This document shows, piece by piece, positions 6,347 to 13,280 of a stretch of 15,296 bases of DNA. The DNA lies in the NCBI RefSeq assembly GCF_001956045.1, contig NZ_MRTH01000074.1, forward strand, positions 1 to 15,296, given 5' to 3'. Every line of letters starts with the position of its first letter. Position 1 is the first letter of the stretch. Source of the DNA: Paenibacillus sp. FSL H7-0331. Lineage in GTDB: Bacteria > Bacillota > Bacilli > Paenibacillales > NBRC-103111. A program made the translations under genes and the position numbers. The notes under the pieces were generated by a model that was not told the origin of the DNA, did no database searches, and saw only the letters and a list, made by a program, of their open reading frames with translations.

Positions 6347-7648
6347 ATGCTAAAATATGAAGTAGCAGTTGTGGGTGGAGGAATAGCAGGGTTAACGGCT
6401 GCAATCTATGCAGCAAAAGCGGGAAAACAAACGATTGTGATTGAAAAACAGGATCGCTTAGGAGGGCGAGCTATTTCCAATAAGAAAAAGGGAGCTTACT
6501 TTAATTTAGGCGGGCATGCCTTGTATCATGGAGATGCTCTTGCAACGTTCCGTGAATTGGGGTTGAGTTTGCAAGGAAATCAACCTTCGATCGATGGGTA
6601 TGGAATATGGAAAGGGAAATTACTTACTATGCCTATGGGATTTAAATCCCTGTTCACCACCCCTCTCTTAACTTGGAAGGGTAAAATGGAGCTTGTCTCT
6701 TGGCTTACGAAATTAGGAAAACTGGATACCCACCGATATGATCAAATCAGTCTCCGTGAATGGATCGAAGCAAATTTACATGATCTCATGGTGCGGAATT
6801 TATTCTACTCTCTACTGCGAACGGCAAGTTATGTGGTGGCGCCTGATTTACAAGCTGCGGGTCCTGTATTAAAACAACTTCAAAATTCGCTTAAAGGTGT
6901 GTTGTATCTGGATCGGGGCTGGGGCGCAACGGTCGATGAATTAGAGAAAAAAGCAACGAACTATGGGGTACAATTTTTAAAGAAGAGCAAGGTTGTTTCT
7001 ATTGATCATCACAACGGAATAGTTCAACATATCGTTTGTGAAGACGGAACGAAAATACAGGCGAAAAATATTATCGTCACATCACCGCCTGCGATCACTT
7101 GCCAACTGGTGCCCCATGCTGAAGCAACCGCTCTTCACATTTGGAAAGAACAAGCGATTGAAATCACGGCTGCTTGTTTAGATGTAGCTTTGCGACGTCT
7201 GCCAAAACCGAAACAACAATTTGTTTATGGAATTGATCAAACGGTCTTTCTCTCCAACCAATCGCGAGCGGCTTATCTAAGTGAAGATGGGGCTCAAGTC
7301 ATATCCGTTATTAAGTATCAAGGAAAGGGGGATGAATCAGATAAGGAATTACAAGTGCTGGAACAAACCTTAGATTTGGTTCAACCGGGTTGGAAGGATG
7401 AATTGATTGTCAGTCAATACCTTCCTAAGATTACGGTTAGCTACGATTTTATGCATACGAAACGTCAAGAGAACCCAGGGCCCGCTGTCCCGGAAATTAC
7501 GGGTTTATATGTGGCAGGAGAATGGGTAACACATGGTGAATTATTGGTCGATGCTGCGACAGCAAGCGCCAAAAGAGCCGTACAACATATACTCTCGCAA
7601 GAGAGTAAGGAGAGAGGACACTTTCGTGAGCTTAGAGACATTGTATAA
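6347..7648 (+). CDS. FAD-dependent oxidoreductase (phytoene desaturase/PPO-like fold), ECF41 partner
   Basis: 433-residue flavoprotein. A Rossmann FAD-binding motif VVGGGIAGLTAAIYAAKAG lies at residues 8-26, Glu33 is the ribose-binding acid at the end of strand 2, and DRLGGRA follows at 36-42. The C-terminal FAD motif GLYVAGEWVTHGELLVDAA is at 386-404. This is the layout of the amine oxidase/phytoene desaturase/protoporphyrinogen oxidase superfamily; the substrate cannot be told from sequence. I use the ATG at 6347, with AAAGGG nine bases upstream. The same frame is open back to 6173, but that start would place the promoter inside the gene. The 3' end overlaps the sigma-factor start by 23 bases, indicating translational coupling. 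ECF41 sigma factors are typically linked to carboxymuconolactone decarboxylases, oxidoreductases or epimerases; this is the oxidoreductase version and the likely output of the regulon. Confidence 0.88.
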   Translation: MLKYEVAVVGGGIAGLTAAIYAAKAGKQTIVIEKQDRLGGRAISNKKKGAYFNLGGHALYHGDALATFRELGLSLQGNQPSIDGYGIWKGKLLTMPMGFKSLFTTPLLTWKGKMELVSWLTKLGKLDTHRYDQISLREWIEANLHDLMVRNLFYSLLRTASYVVAPDLQAAGPVLKQLQNSLKGVLYLDRGWGATVDELEKKATNYGVQFLKKSKVVSIDHHNGIVQHIVCEDGTKIQAKNIIVTSPPAITCQLVPHAEATALHIWKEQAIEITAACLDVALRRLPKPKQQFVYGIDQTVFLSNQSRAAYLSEDGAQVISVIKYQGKGDESDKELQVLEQTLDLVQPGWKDELIVSQYLPKITVSYDFMHTKRQENPGPAVPEITGLYVAGEWVTHGELLVDAATASAKRAVQHILSQESKERGHFRELRDIV

Positions 7649-8489
7649 AGCCTATAAAACTCCTCTTTTTTCGTTAGCTTATCGAATGTTGGGAAGTGTC
7701 ATGGATGCGGAAGACATTGTACAAGAAGCCTTTCTGAGCTATGATCAATTGCCCAATGCTAATGCGATTCAAAATGAAAGAGCGTATCTATACAAAATCG
7801 TAACGAATCGGTGTCTTGACCTTTTACGTTCATCAGCCAAAAAACGGGAAATGTATGTTGGACCCTGGTTACCGGAGCCCCTGATTGAACAAGGGGCCCT
7901 AGAAGCCGACCCCTCCGATGTTTATTTGCAACAAGAATCTATTTCCATGGCTTATCTTTTGCTCCTGCAACAGCTTAATGCGGTGGAAAGAGCCGTATTT
8001 CTTCTCCGCGAGATTTTTCACTATTCATATGACGAAATTGCCGAAATGATCGGAAAAAACAGTGTGAATTGCCGTCAAATCTTCCATCGTGCCCAGAGTA
8101 GCATCCACTTCGAACCGGATCCGACCCCGTCGATCTCGGTTGCGGAAGAGAAAGTCAAGGATTTCGTGAACTCACTCATGCAAGGAAATACAAATAAGCT
8201 GCTTGAACTGATAAGTGAAAACGTGGTGTTCTATTCGGATGGCGGAGGCAAAGTCAGAGCGGCGCAGATTCCTATTATCGGCATTGATCAAGTCATCAAA
8301 TTACATCAGAGCCTGCTGAAAATGTACGAGGGAAAATTCAGTTACACTTTCCTATCCGTGAATAGGCTGCCGGGGATTCGCATTAACTTTAGTGAAAGTA
8401 TTCAATATGTATATTCGTTTGCTTTGAAAAATAATCAAATCCAGACGATTTATTCCGTAGCAAATCCAGATAAACTAAGACATCTATAG
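7626..8489 (+). CDS. ECF41-family RNA polymerase sigma factor with SnoaL-like C-terminal domain
   Basis: 287 residues. Sigma region 2 lies at about 7-70 (YKAYKTPLFSLAYRMLGSVM then DAEDIVQEAF at 27-36). The linker YVGPWLPEP is at 77-85, and region 4 at about 106-160 (LNAVERAVFLLREIF, then YSYDEIAEMIGKNSVNCRQI). A SnoaL/NTF2-like domain with DGGGK at 205-209 follows, ending in NPDKL at 280-284. WLPEP, DGGGK and NPDKL are hallmarks of ECF41, where the fused C-terminal domain replaces an anti-sigma factor and modulates activity. The start is the GTG at 7626, preceded by AAGGAGAGAGG and overlapping the oxidoreductase end. The same frame is open upstream to 7533, but that part is a shadow of the preceding gene. 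The signal sensed is unknown. The second half appears less AT-rich than the first. Confidence 0.92.
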   Translation: MSLETLYKAYKTPLFSLAYRMLGSVMDAEDIVQEAFLSYDQLPNANAIQNERAYLYKIVTNRCLDLLRSSAKKREMYVGPWLPEPLIEQGALEADPSDVYLQQESISMAYLLLLQQLNAVERAVFLLREIFHYSYDEIAEMIGKNSVNCRQIFHRAQSSIHFEPDPTPSISVAEEKVKDFVNSLMQGNTNKLLELISENVVFYSDGGGKVRAAQIPIIGIDQVIKLHQSLLKMYEGKFSYTFLSVNRLPGIRINFSESIQYVYSFALKNNQIQTIYSVANPDKLRHL

Positions 8490-8696
8490 AATGGCAATTA
8501 AACTAAACAATGGAGGTTACAAGTCTCGAATTGATTGCATCGGCAATCGCTGGATATAGATTAGATCCAATATATAAGAATTCACATAACATAGTATATT
8601 AAAGGGAGATTTAAAAATTCTGAATATATGGATCACGGTGACAAACAAGGGACTAACTACAAAATTAAATCCTTACCACGAAGGGGAATGAGCAAT
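8490..8696. other. Intergenic stretch after the sigma factor
   Basis: No convincing gene. A 30-codon frame from ATG 8510 (MEVTSLELIASAIAGYRLDP) contains GGAGG inside its own first codons and has no ribosome binding site of its own. It could be the stub of a lost gene. No clear terminator follows the sigma-factor stop codon. Confidence 0.3.
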
Positions 8697-9124
8697 ATGG
8701 CAAGTATCGTGCACTTACAGACTGTGAATGTTCCAGCTTCAAAGGTATATGAAGCATTAACCACTGCAAAAGGGCTTTCAGAAATATGGACAAATGAATT
8801 AATAGTCAATATTCAGATAGGTTTTACAAATGAGTTCCGATTCGGTGGCAAGGGTTTAACAAAGATGCGAGTTGATGAGCTTGCTACCGATAAAAAGATT
8901 TTGTGGCAGTGTGTTGATTCAGATCCAGAATGGATAGGTACGACTATTTCCTTTGATTCGAGGAAAAAAACGGGAAGACTTCAATCATTTTTCGTCAGAT
9001 GAATTGGGAGGAAGTGACCGCATTTTATCGCGTATGTAATTATAACTGGGCTATTTTTCTATATAGTCTTAAGCAATATTGCGAAGAAAGCGAGGGTCTT
9101 CCGTATCATAAACGGAAGTTTTAG
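8697..9124 (+). pseudogene. SRPBCC (START/AHSA1-like) protein with one frameshift
   Basis: The SRPBCC fold is a small helix-grip domain that binds hydrophobic ligands. The ATG at 8697 follows AAGGGG by ten bases. The protein starts MASIVHLQTVNVPASKVYEA, continues with WTNELIVNIQIG and EFRFGGKG, and reaches WIGTTISFD; the frame then breaks near 8956-8960. One base restored there (TTGATTCG read as TTGATTTCG) continues EEKNGKTSIIFRQMNWEEV, then TAFYRVCNYNWAIFLYSLK, and ends KRKF-stop at 9122-9124. That would be a complete 142-residue protein of normal family length. A single missing T therefore separates this from an intact gene, so sequencing error is a real alternative. ATG 8688 is possible but too close to the ribosome binding site. 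Confidence 0.75.
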
Positions 9125-9232
9125 AACCATTGAAAACACGGATGAGTCGACTAAAGTACATGCTCCCGACAACTGATTTTGCAAGTATTGGGTAAGTACA
9201 GTGGAGCTATCAGCCAATTCTTGACAAACCTT

Positions 9233-9318
9233 CGTTCAACTACCGGGTACGATGAGGGGCTTGCTTTGGGCAGCTCTGCTTTTGTTTATTAAAGTAAAGG
9301 GCAGATTGATGCAAAGAT
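9233..9318 (+). repeat. Bipartite intergenic repeat, copy R2
   Basis: First half CAACTACCGGGTAC, a GC-rich hairpin region (GGGGCT 9256-9261 with AGCTCT 9272-9277, two G-U pairs) and TTTTG. The second half is AAAGGGCAGATTGATGCAAAG (about 9296-9316), close to the second half of R4. It fills most of the gap between the SRPBCC gene and the P-loop kinase gene. It is more diverged than R3 and R5. Confidence 0.5.
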
Positions 9319-9356
9319 TCTGTATATATCCGTTTATATAAGGAGGTGGGATTCAC

Positions 9357-9806
9357 GTGGCGACACTTCATTTAATGGTTGGTCTCCCTTGCAGCGGTAA
9401 GACTACTCTGGCTCGACAACTTGAAACGAAATACTCAGCACTTCGCCTTACTCCCGATGAATGGCATATCAGATTATTTGGGCATGATTCTAGACATGAT
9501 TCAGTGGAATCCCTAATGTGGGACGTGGCGGCTAGAGTTTTAGTTCTTGGTGTTGATGTAATTCTCGATTTCGGATGCTGGGTTCAAAGTCAACGAGACG
9601 AGTTTCGTTCCAGAGCCAAGAACCTAGGGGCTGTCTTTAAAATTCATTTTGCTGATGTGCCTGAAGAAGTGTTATTTGAACGTCTAAAAGCTAGAAATGA
9701 TATGCATAAAGAAGGAACTTTTTTCATACCTGAAGCAAAACTTAAAGAATGGATAAAGATTTTTGAACCACCTTCATCACAAGAACTTGATTCCTCGGAC
9801 GATTAA
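9357..9806 (+). CDS. P-loop kinase-like ATPase (AAA_33 type)
   Basis: 149-residue single-domain protein with Walker A GLPCSGKTT at residues 9-17, a TPDEW segment at about 32-36 and a lid with DVPEEVLFERLKARND. This is the architecture of small zeta-toxin/chloramphenicol-phosphotransferase-like kinases (AAA_33). Proteins of this kind phosphorylate small molecules or nucleotides; the substrate here is unknown. GTG start at 9357 with AGGAGGTGG seven bases before it; the TATATA stretches just upstream have no good -35. It is a monocistronic unit flanked by repeat copies R2 and R3, with a terminator just after the stop codon. No antitoxin-like small gene lies beside it, so a toxin role is not supported. 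Confidence 0.85.
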   Translation: MATLHLMVGLPCSGKTTLARQLETKYSALRLTPDEWHIRLFGHDSRHDSVESLMWDVAARVLVLGVDVILDFGCWVQSQRDEFRSRAKNLGAVFKIHFADVPEEVLFERLKARNDMHKEGTFFIPEAKLKEWIKIFEPPSSQELDSSDD

Positions 9807-9889
9807 ACTAACGGATAACTGTTAGTTCAATAATGATAGGGCTGCCAGATGGTAGTCCTTTTCTCCGCTAATGGGTAGTTTTGCGTGGT
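9804..9889 (+). repeat. Bipartite intergenic repeat, copy R3
   Basis: First half AAACTAACGGATAACTGTTAG (from 9805), itself an inverted repeat AACTAAC/GTTAGTT (9806-9812, 9821-9827). It is followed by TTCAATAA, the terminator hairpin at 9838-9864, and the second half CTAATGGGTAGTTTTGCG. It directly follows the kinase stop codon and has the same part order as R5. Confidence 0.6.
9838..9864 (+). terminator. Terminator within repeat R3
   Basis: GGGCTGCC (9839-9846), loop AGAT, GGTAGTCC (9851-9858): eight pairs including two G-U, followed by TTTTCT. It ends transcription of the kinase gene. Confidence 0.6.
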
Positions 9890-10025
9890 GCTTTGTTGAA
9901 CTTTGTTGGGGGATTGAATATGTATTTCTATATTATGATAAGATTGCAAAGAGGGAATAAGTTAAGATGACCAATAAACAAAAAAATACCCAGTAAAGAA
10001 ACACTAAAAAATGGAGTGTTAAGAT

Positions 10026-10793
10026 ATGAATTCTCATGAATCCTTTTTAAGGCAGATTCAGCTGAAGAGACAGAGTGTCTCTTCCTACAATTACTATCCT
10101 TTTAGTCTAGGGGTAATTAAAAGTCTCGATAAGCTTGATTTCCACCCCAAGGTAACATATATAGTTGGTGAAAATGGAATGGGAAAATCAACGCTAATGG
10201 AGTCAATTGCAGTAGCGTGGGGGTTTAATCCTGAGGGTGGGACTATAAACTTTTCATTTTCAACTCGATCTACTCATTCTAACCTATATGAATATATTCA
10301 ATTGATAAAAGGTCCTCATCGACCAAAAGATGGTTTCTTTTTTAGAGCTGAAAGTTACTATAATCTTGCTACAAATATTGATGATCTTGATAGTCAATTT
10401 TCTTTCGGTCGTCCAATTAAAGAATCTTACGGTGGGAAGTCATTACATGAACAGTCACATGGTGAGTCGTTTTTTTCAACATTCGTCCATCGTTTTGGAG
10501 GCAAAGGATTATATATTTTGGATGAACCTGAGGCTGCATTGTCCCCACTCCGTCAAATGGCGATGCTTGCTCGAATTCATGAGTTGGTTCAACAAAACTC
10601 ACAATTTATCATTTCAACTCACTCCCCAATCCTTATGGCATATCCGGATTCGATTATCTATAATCTGAAACCAGATGGAATTGAAATCAGGTCTTTGGAG
10701 GAAACCGATCATTACGTGATTATGAGGCAGTTTCTAAATAACAAAGACAACATGCTCAAGCAGTTATTTGAGAATCAAGCAAAAGACGAATGA
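10026..10793 (+). CDS. Stand-alone ABC/SMC-like ATPase (COG3910 type)
   Basis: 255 residues. Walker A VGENGMGKST at 47-56, RAESYYNLAT at 107-116, GGKSLHEQSHGESF at 136-149 as signature region, Walker B GLYILDEPEAALSP at 161-174, and the His switch IISTHSPILMAYP at 195-207. This order and spacing match the predicted ATPases of COG3910, single-domain SMC/ABC-like proteins without membrane partner. Their biological role is not established; related AAA_21 ATPases occur in OLD-type and other defence systems, but no nuclease partner is next to this one. ATG 10026 has GGAGTG eight bases upstream. It is a one-gene unit between repeat copies R3 and R4. Confidence 0.87.
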   Translation: MNSHESFLRQIQLKRQSVSSYNYYPFSLGVIKSLDKLDFHPKVTYIVGENGMGKSTLMESIAVAWGFNPEGGTINFSFSTRSTHSNLYEYIQLIKGPHRPKDGFFFRAESYYNLATNIDDLDSQFSFGRPIKESYGGKSLHEQSHGESFFSTFVHRFGGKGLYILDEPEAALSPLRQMAMLARIHELVQQNSQFIISTHSPILMAYPDSIIYNLKPDGIEIRSLEETDHYVIMRQFLNNKDNMLKQLFENQAKDE

Positions 10794-10809
10794 AAGAAAT
10801 TTACGACTA

Positions 10810-10856
10810 TTGAGTAACGGGCAGGTTAATGCAGCAACAGCTGCGAAATAAACAGT
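10810..10856 (+). repeat. Bipartite intergenic repeat, copy R4 (second half only)
   Basis: GAGTAACGGGCAGGTTAATG followed by a small hairpin GCAGC-AACA-GCTGC (10831-10844). It matches the second halves of R2 and R5 (CGGGCAG then TAATG or TGATG). It lies in the 84-base gap between the ATPase and phosphotransferase genes and ends about 20 bases before the latter's start. Confidence 0.5.
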
Positions 10857-10877
10857 AGTTGATCTTAGGGGGTTATT

Positions 10878-11783
10878 ATGGATAACGATTCTCAAAAAGC
10901 TCTTAGTAAATCGAAAGAAATTTTTCATGGTTTAGTAAAAAACATCGATGTACCTTGGGATCATAGTGCATGGTCACAGTGCTATAAAATATCGCTAAAT
11001 AATAACTTGACTTATTTCCTTAAAGGTACTCCTCGGCAACGGAAAGAAGCGTTGGTAACAAAACATCTTCATATACTTTTACCTAACATTGTACCTGAAG
11101 TTATCAATGATGATTTGATCCTGGAATCTACATGGCGATGGTTTCTAGTTACAGATGCTGGATCATGTTGCTATGAAGGAATTGAGGTGAAGTATGCTTT
11201 AAAGGCAGCGTTCAATTTGGGAAAACTGCAGAGAATTACGTTTATTGAAGGTGCTTTCATTTCAAAATTTTTGCCACAGTGTGAGGCCCAACGTTTACAA
11301 GAAGCAGTGGATAATGTAGGCAGGTGGGCCCTAAAGTTTTCTAATGCTGAAGAATCCGAAATAATTCAACGACTTTTATCCATAAGTTCTGACTATTATG
11401 ATGATCATGTGAAAAATCTGAATAGTATTCCATCTACGTGCGTTCATAAGGATTTTTGGTCAGGAAATATAGCAGTAAAAGATGGAAATGTTATGATAAT
11501 TGATTGGGGAGATGCATTATGGGGAGTAGGTGGCATCTCAATAGTTAATATGATCTTATCTAATGACGGTTTATCAAACCAATCAAACATCATCTGGGAC
11601 GAGTATTTCAAAGGACTTAATAGAAAATTCGATAAGGACTACATAAAAAGCAGTCAAATAGCTTATTTAGTTTCAGAACTTGTAACAGAACAAGAAGTCG
11701 CAGATTTACAACAACAAAAATATGGACCTGGATTAATTCCATCCGTCAGGCGATTGTACAAAGAGCTAACCCAGAACTGTTAA
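10878..11783 (+). CDS. APH-family phosphotransferase
   Basis: 301-residue protein of the aminoglycoside phosphotransferase/choline kinase-like fold. The catalytic loop CVHKDFWSGNI carries His190, Asp192 and Asn197, and the magnesium-binding IIDWGDA carries Asp209. The N-terminal lobe has YFLKGTPRQRKEALV (46-60), with Lys49 as likely ATP-binding lysine and Glu57 as partner. WRWFLVTDAG (87-96) is the hinge region. Such enzymes phosphorylate hydroxyls of antibiotics, sugars or amino alcohols; most family members of this kind are uncharacterised, and resistance should not be assumed. ATG 10878 is preceded by AGGGGG six bases away. It is monocistronic, between R4 and the R5 terminator. Confidence 0.86.
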   Translation: MDNDSQKALSKSKEIFHGLVKNIDVPWDHSAWSQCYKISLNNNLTYFLKGTPRQRKEALVTKHLHILLPNIVPEVINDDLILESTWRWFLVTDAGSCCYEGIEVKYALKAAFNLGKLQRITFIEGAFISKFLPQCEAQRLQEAVDNVGRWALKFSNAEESEIIQRLLSISSDYYDDHVKNLNSIPSTCVHKDFWSGNIAVKDGNVMIIDWGDALWGVGGISIVNMILSNDGLSNQSNIIWDEYFKGLNRKFDKDYIKSSQIAYLVSELVTEQEVADLQQQKYGPGLIPSVRRLYKELTQNC

Positions 11784-11805
11784 TACAAGTTAACACATTT
11801 TATTC

Positions 11806-11907
11806 CACTAAACGGGTAACTTTAGCGCAATAAATACGAAAAGACGGCAGCCGGTGTTACGGCTGTCGTCTTCTGAACTAACGGGCAGACTAATGGAATT
11901 AGTCCGT
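11806..11907 (+). repeat. Bipartite intergenic repeat, copy R5
   Basis: First half CACTAAACGGGTAACTTTAG, then CAATAAA, a strong hairpin (11841-11872), and second half GAACTAACGGGCAGACTAAT, which itself ends in an inverted repeat GACTAAT-GGA-ATTAGTC (11888-11904). This is the best complete copy and has the same order of parts as R3. Confidence 0.6.
11841..11875 (+). terminator. Terminator within repeat R5
   Basis: AAGACGGCAGCCG (11841-11853) pairs with CGGCTGTCGTCTT (11860-11872): 13 pairs with one G-U and a 6-base loop, then CTG. The T-tract is short (the TT at the end of the stem), but stem strength and position 58 bases after the phosphotransferase stop support termination. It may work in both directions. 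Confidence 0.65.
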
Positions 11908-12057
11908 AACGCTATTTGCTGCTAATGAAATGAAGGAAAACGGCGTAACCTTCGAACCTTAGGAAGCGTATAAAGGAAAGTTAATGCAACCAATTTCATT
12001 TAATAATCGTTAATAAAAGATAATAAGTTCGTTGAAATGGAGAGGAGAGTTCAATTC

Positions 12058-12159
12058 ATGAAAATAATTAAAAGTTGGGGATTAAGCTTTCTAATTGCAA
12101 TCGTTGCGTCATTGACTATTAGAACATTTGTCGCAGAAGAAGTTAAACTTTATTGTTGA
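12058..12159 (+). pseudogene. Signal peptidase I N-terminal stub
   Basis: 33 codons, MKIIKSWGLSFLIAIVASLT then IRTFVAEEVK, then LYC and a stop. One membrane helix followed by RTFV.EEVK is the typical start of Gram-positive type I signal peptidases, where the catalytic serine motif (SGSM) should follow within a few residues. It is missing here, so the protein would be inactive; the match breaks at about 12147. AGAGGAGAG provides a good ribosome binding site and the leader looks intact, so the stub may still be expressed. Confidence 0.6.
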
Positions 12160-12168
12160 TTTATGTTC

Positions 12169-12190
12169 AAAAAAAGGGAGCTAAGCTCCC
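12169..12190 (-). terminator. Rho-independent terminator for the minus-strand membrane gene
   Basis: GGGAGC (12176-12181), TAA, GCTCCC (12185-12190), with a run of seven A at 12169-12175. Read on the minus strand this is a tight hairpin followed by seven T, directly after the stop codon at 12199-12201. Confidence 0.8.
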
Positions 12191-12198
12191 GAAGTTAC

Positions 12199-12537
12199 TT
12201 ACTTCTTTAATTTTGACTCAAACACAAGAAACACAGGGTATAAAACAATTAAAAAGAGGATGAAATAAATGGACTTCTCAAATACATCTCGAAATTTTTC
12301 TTGGGACCAACCGTCTTCGCCAAAAATCCAGTACGCTACTTTATTAGAAACTCCAATTCCATCGTTTACTTCTGGGATAAGGTTCTGAGTGTAATTTTGA
12401 GCAAGGCAAACAACCGCTACAAAAGATAGAACAATAGCAAGGAACAGACCTTTAGAATAGGGGTTAGAAATCCCGACTTTTCTAAACGTAAATATTGAGA
12501 TAATAATAAAAATGATACAGACAAATATATATAACAT
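12199..12537 (-). CDS. Small membrane protein, unknown function
   Basis: 112 residues with three hydrophobic segments: about 1-18 (MLYIFVCIIFIIISIFTF), about 30-47 (KGLFLAIVLSFVAVVCLAQ) and about 89-107 (SIYFILFLIVLYPVFLVFE). Between the second and third lies a polar loop with NDGIGVSNKVAYWIFGEDGW. The ATG at 12535-12537 is preceded by GGAGGTG five bases away, and a strong terminator follows, so this is a complete monocistronic gene. I do not recognise the family. Its lone position among debris gives no functional hint. Confidence 0.75.
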   Translation of the reverse strand: MLYIFVCIIFIIISIFTFRKVGISNPYSKGLFLAIVLSFVAVVCLAQNYTQNLIPEVNDGIGVSNKVAYWIFGEDGWSQEKFRDVFEKSIYFILFLIVLYPVFLVFESKLKK

Positions 12538-12695
12538 TTTTACACCTCCATTTTCGCTAATCGTAACGACTTATTTGTTACATAAACTAAAGGCAAACAG
12601 GAATCATATTCTATTATCAACAATGAAATATAACATAGCCTTTTCTTAAAACTCATGTTACTGCAATGGTATTGGTTTTCGGATGGGAATGAAAG
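12538..12695. other. Intergenic stretch between two minus-strand genes
   Basis: AT-rich, no gene seen. No clear terminator for the acetyltransferase. A weak GTAAC/GTTAC inverted repeat lies at about 12563-12581. Confidence 0.3.
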
Positions 12696-13280
12696 TTAAT
12701 TATAGTATTCTGACGAGAGAATGCTATAAATTTTTGAATCAAAATACTCGTTTTCATACTTGAAATCTTCTCTTAAAATTGCTTCTTGGACAAATCCATT
12801 TTTAAGGTAAACATGTTCACCACGTGGATTGAAGCTGAAAACCTGTAGTGTTATTTTGTGTAGTTTAAGAATGTCAAATCCATACTTTATAAAAAGCGCA
12901 GTAGCTTCACTGCCCAAACCTTTGTTTCGTCCATCTGGTCCAATCAGAATACGGAAATTAACTTTGTTGGCATTATCGTCATATTCATTGAATACGACTT
13001 CTCCAACAATTTTGTTTGAAGTTATCTCTACGATTGCTAAGTCAAGGCGGTCACATTGATTATTAAGTGTATGGTACCATTGCGTTGTTTTACGTATTTC
13101 TTCTGGAGATGCAGGAGTGTAGGCCTCTTGATCGGTACAAATGGAACCGGTTAGTTTACGAACTTCGTAATCAGACAATATGTTAAGCATAGGTTGAATG
13201 TCTTCGGATTGAAACGGGCGAAGTACTATTTTATGGCCCTGAATAGTCGGTTTAATTGAAAAGTCCGGATTAGATTTCAT
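12696..13280 (-). CDS. GNAT-family N-acetyltransferase (RimJ/RimL type)
   Basis: 194-residue acetyl-CoA-dependent acetyltransferase. Residues 17-45 (KIVLRPFQSEDIQPMLNIL) form the RimL-type N-terminal strand and helix. The acetyl-CoA pyrophosphate loop RNKGLG is at 118-123, within NFRILIGPDGRNKGLGSEAT. HKITLQVFSFNPRGEHVYLK with NGF follows as the C-terminal core. The RimJ/RimL subgroup acetylates protein N-termini or small molecules; the substrate is unknown. The ATG at 13278-13280 has GAGGGG about eleven bases upstream. It is on the minus strand with the membrane gene at 12199, 158 bases apart, probably transcribed separately. Confidence 0.87.
   Translation of the reverse strand: MKSNPDFSIKPTIQGHKIVLRPFQSEDIQPMLNILSDYEVRKLTGSICTDQEAYTPASPEEIRKTTQWYHTLNNQCDRLDLAIVEITSNKIVGEVVFNEYDDNANKVNFRILIGPDGRNKGLGSEATALFIKYGFDILKLHKITLQVFSFNPRGEHVYLKNGFVQEAILREDFKYENEYFDSKIYSILSSEYYN

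Noticed and set aside
7533..7625. ATG 7533 as the sigma-factor start
   Set aside because: That stretch is an out-of-frame shadow of the oxidoreductase C-terminus; the sigma-factor family begins at the GTG at 7626.
9221..9249. TTGACA promoter at 9221
   Set aside because: No -10-like hexamer at 16-18 bp; the sequence there is CGGGTA, inside a repeat copy.
9357..9806. Zeta-type toxin of a toxin-antitoxin pair
   Set aside because: The fold class fits, but there is no adjacent small antitoxin gene and the protein is short for a zeta toxin.
9804..9889. Integron attC sites
   Set aside because: The repeat halves look loosely like attC core sites (AAC...GTTAG), but GTTAGTT does not fit GTTRRRY and no integrase gene is in the window, so I describe them only as repeats.
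10026..10793. OLD/Gabija-like defence system
   Set aside because: Only a single ATPase is present, with no TOPRIM, nuclease or helicase partner; the COG3910-type motifs explain it better.
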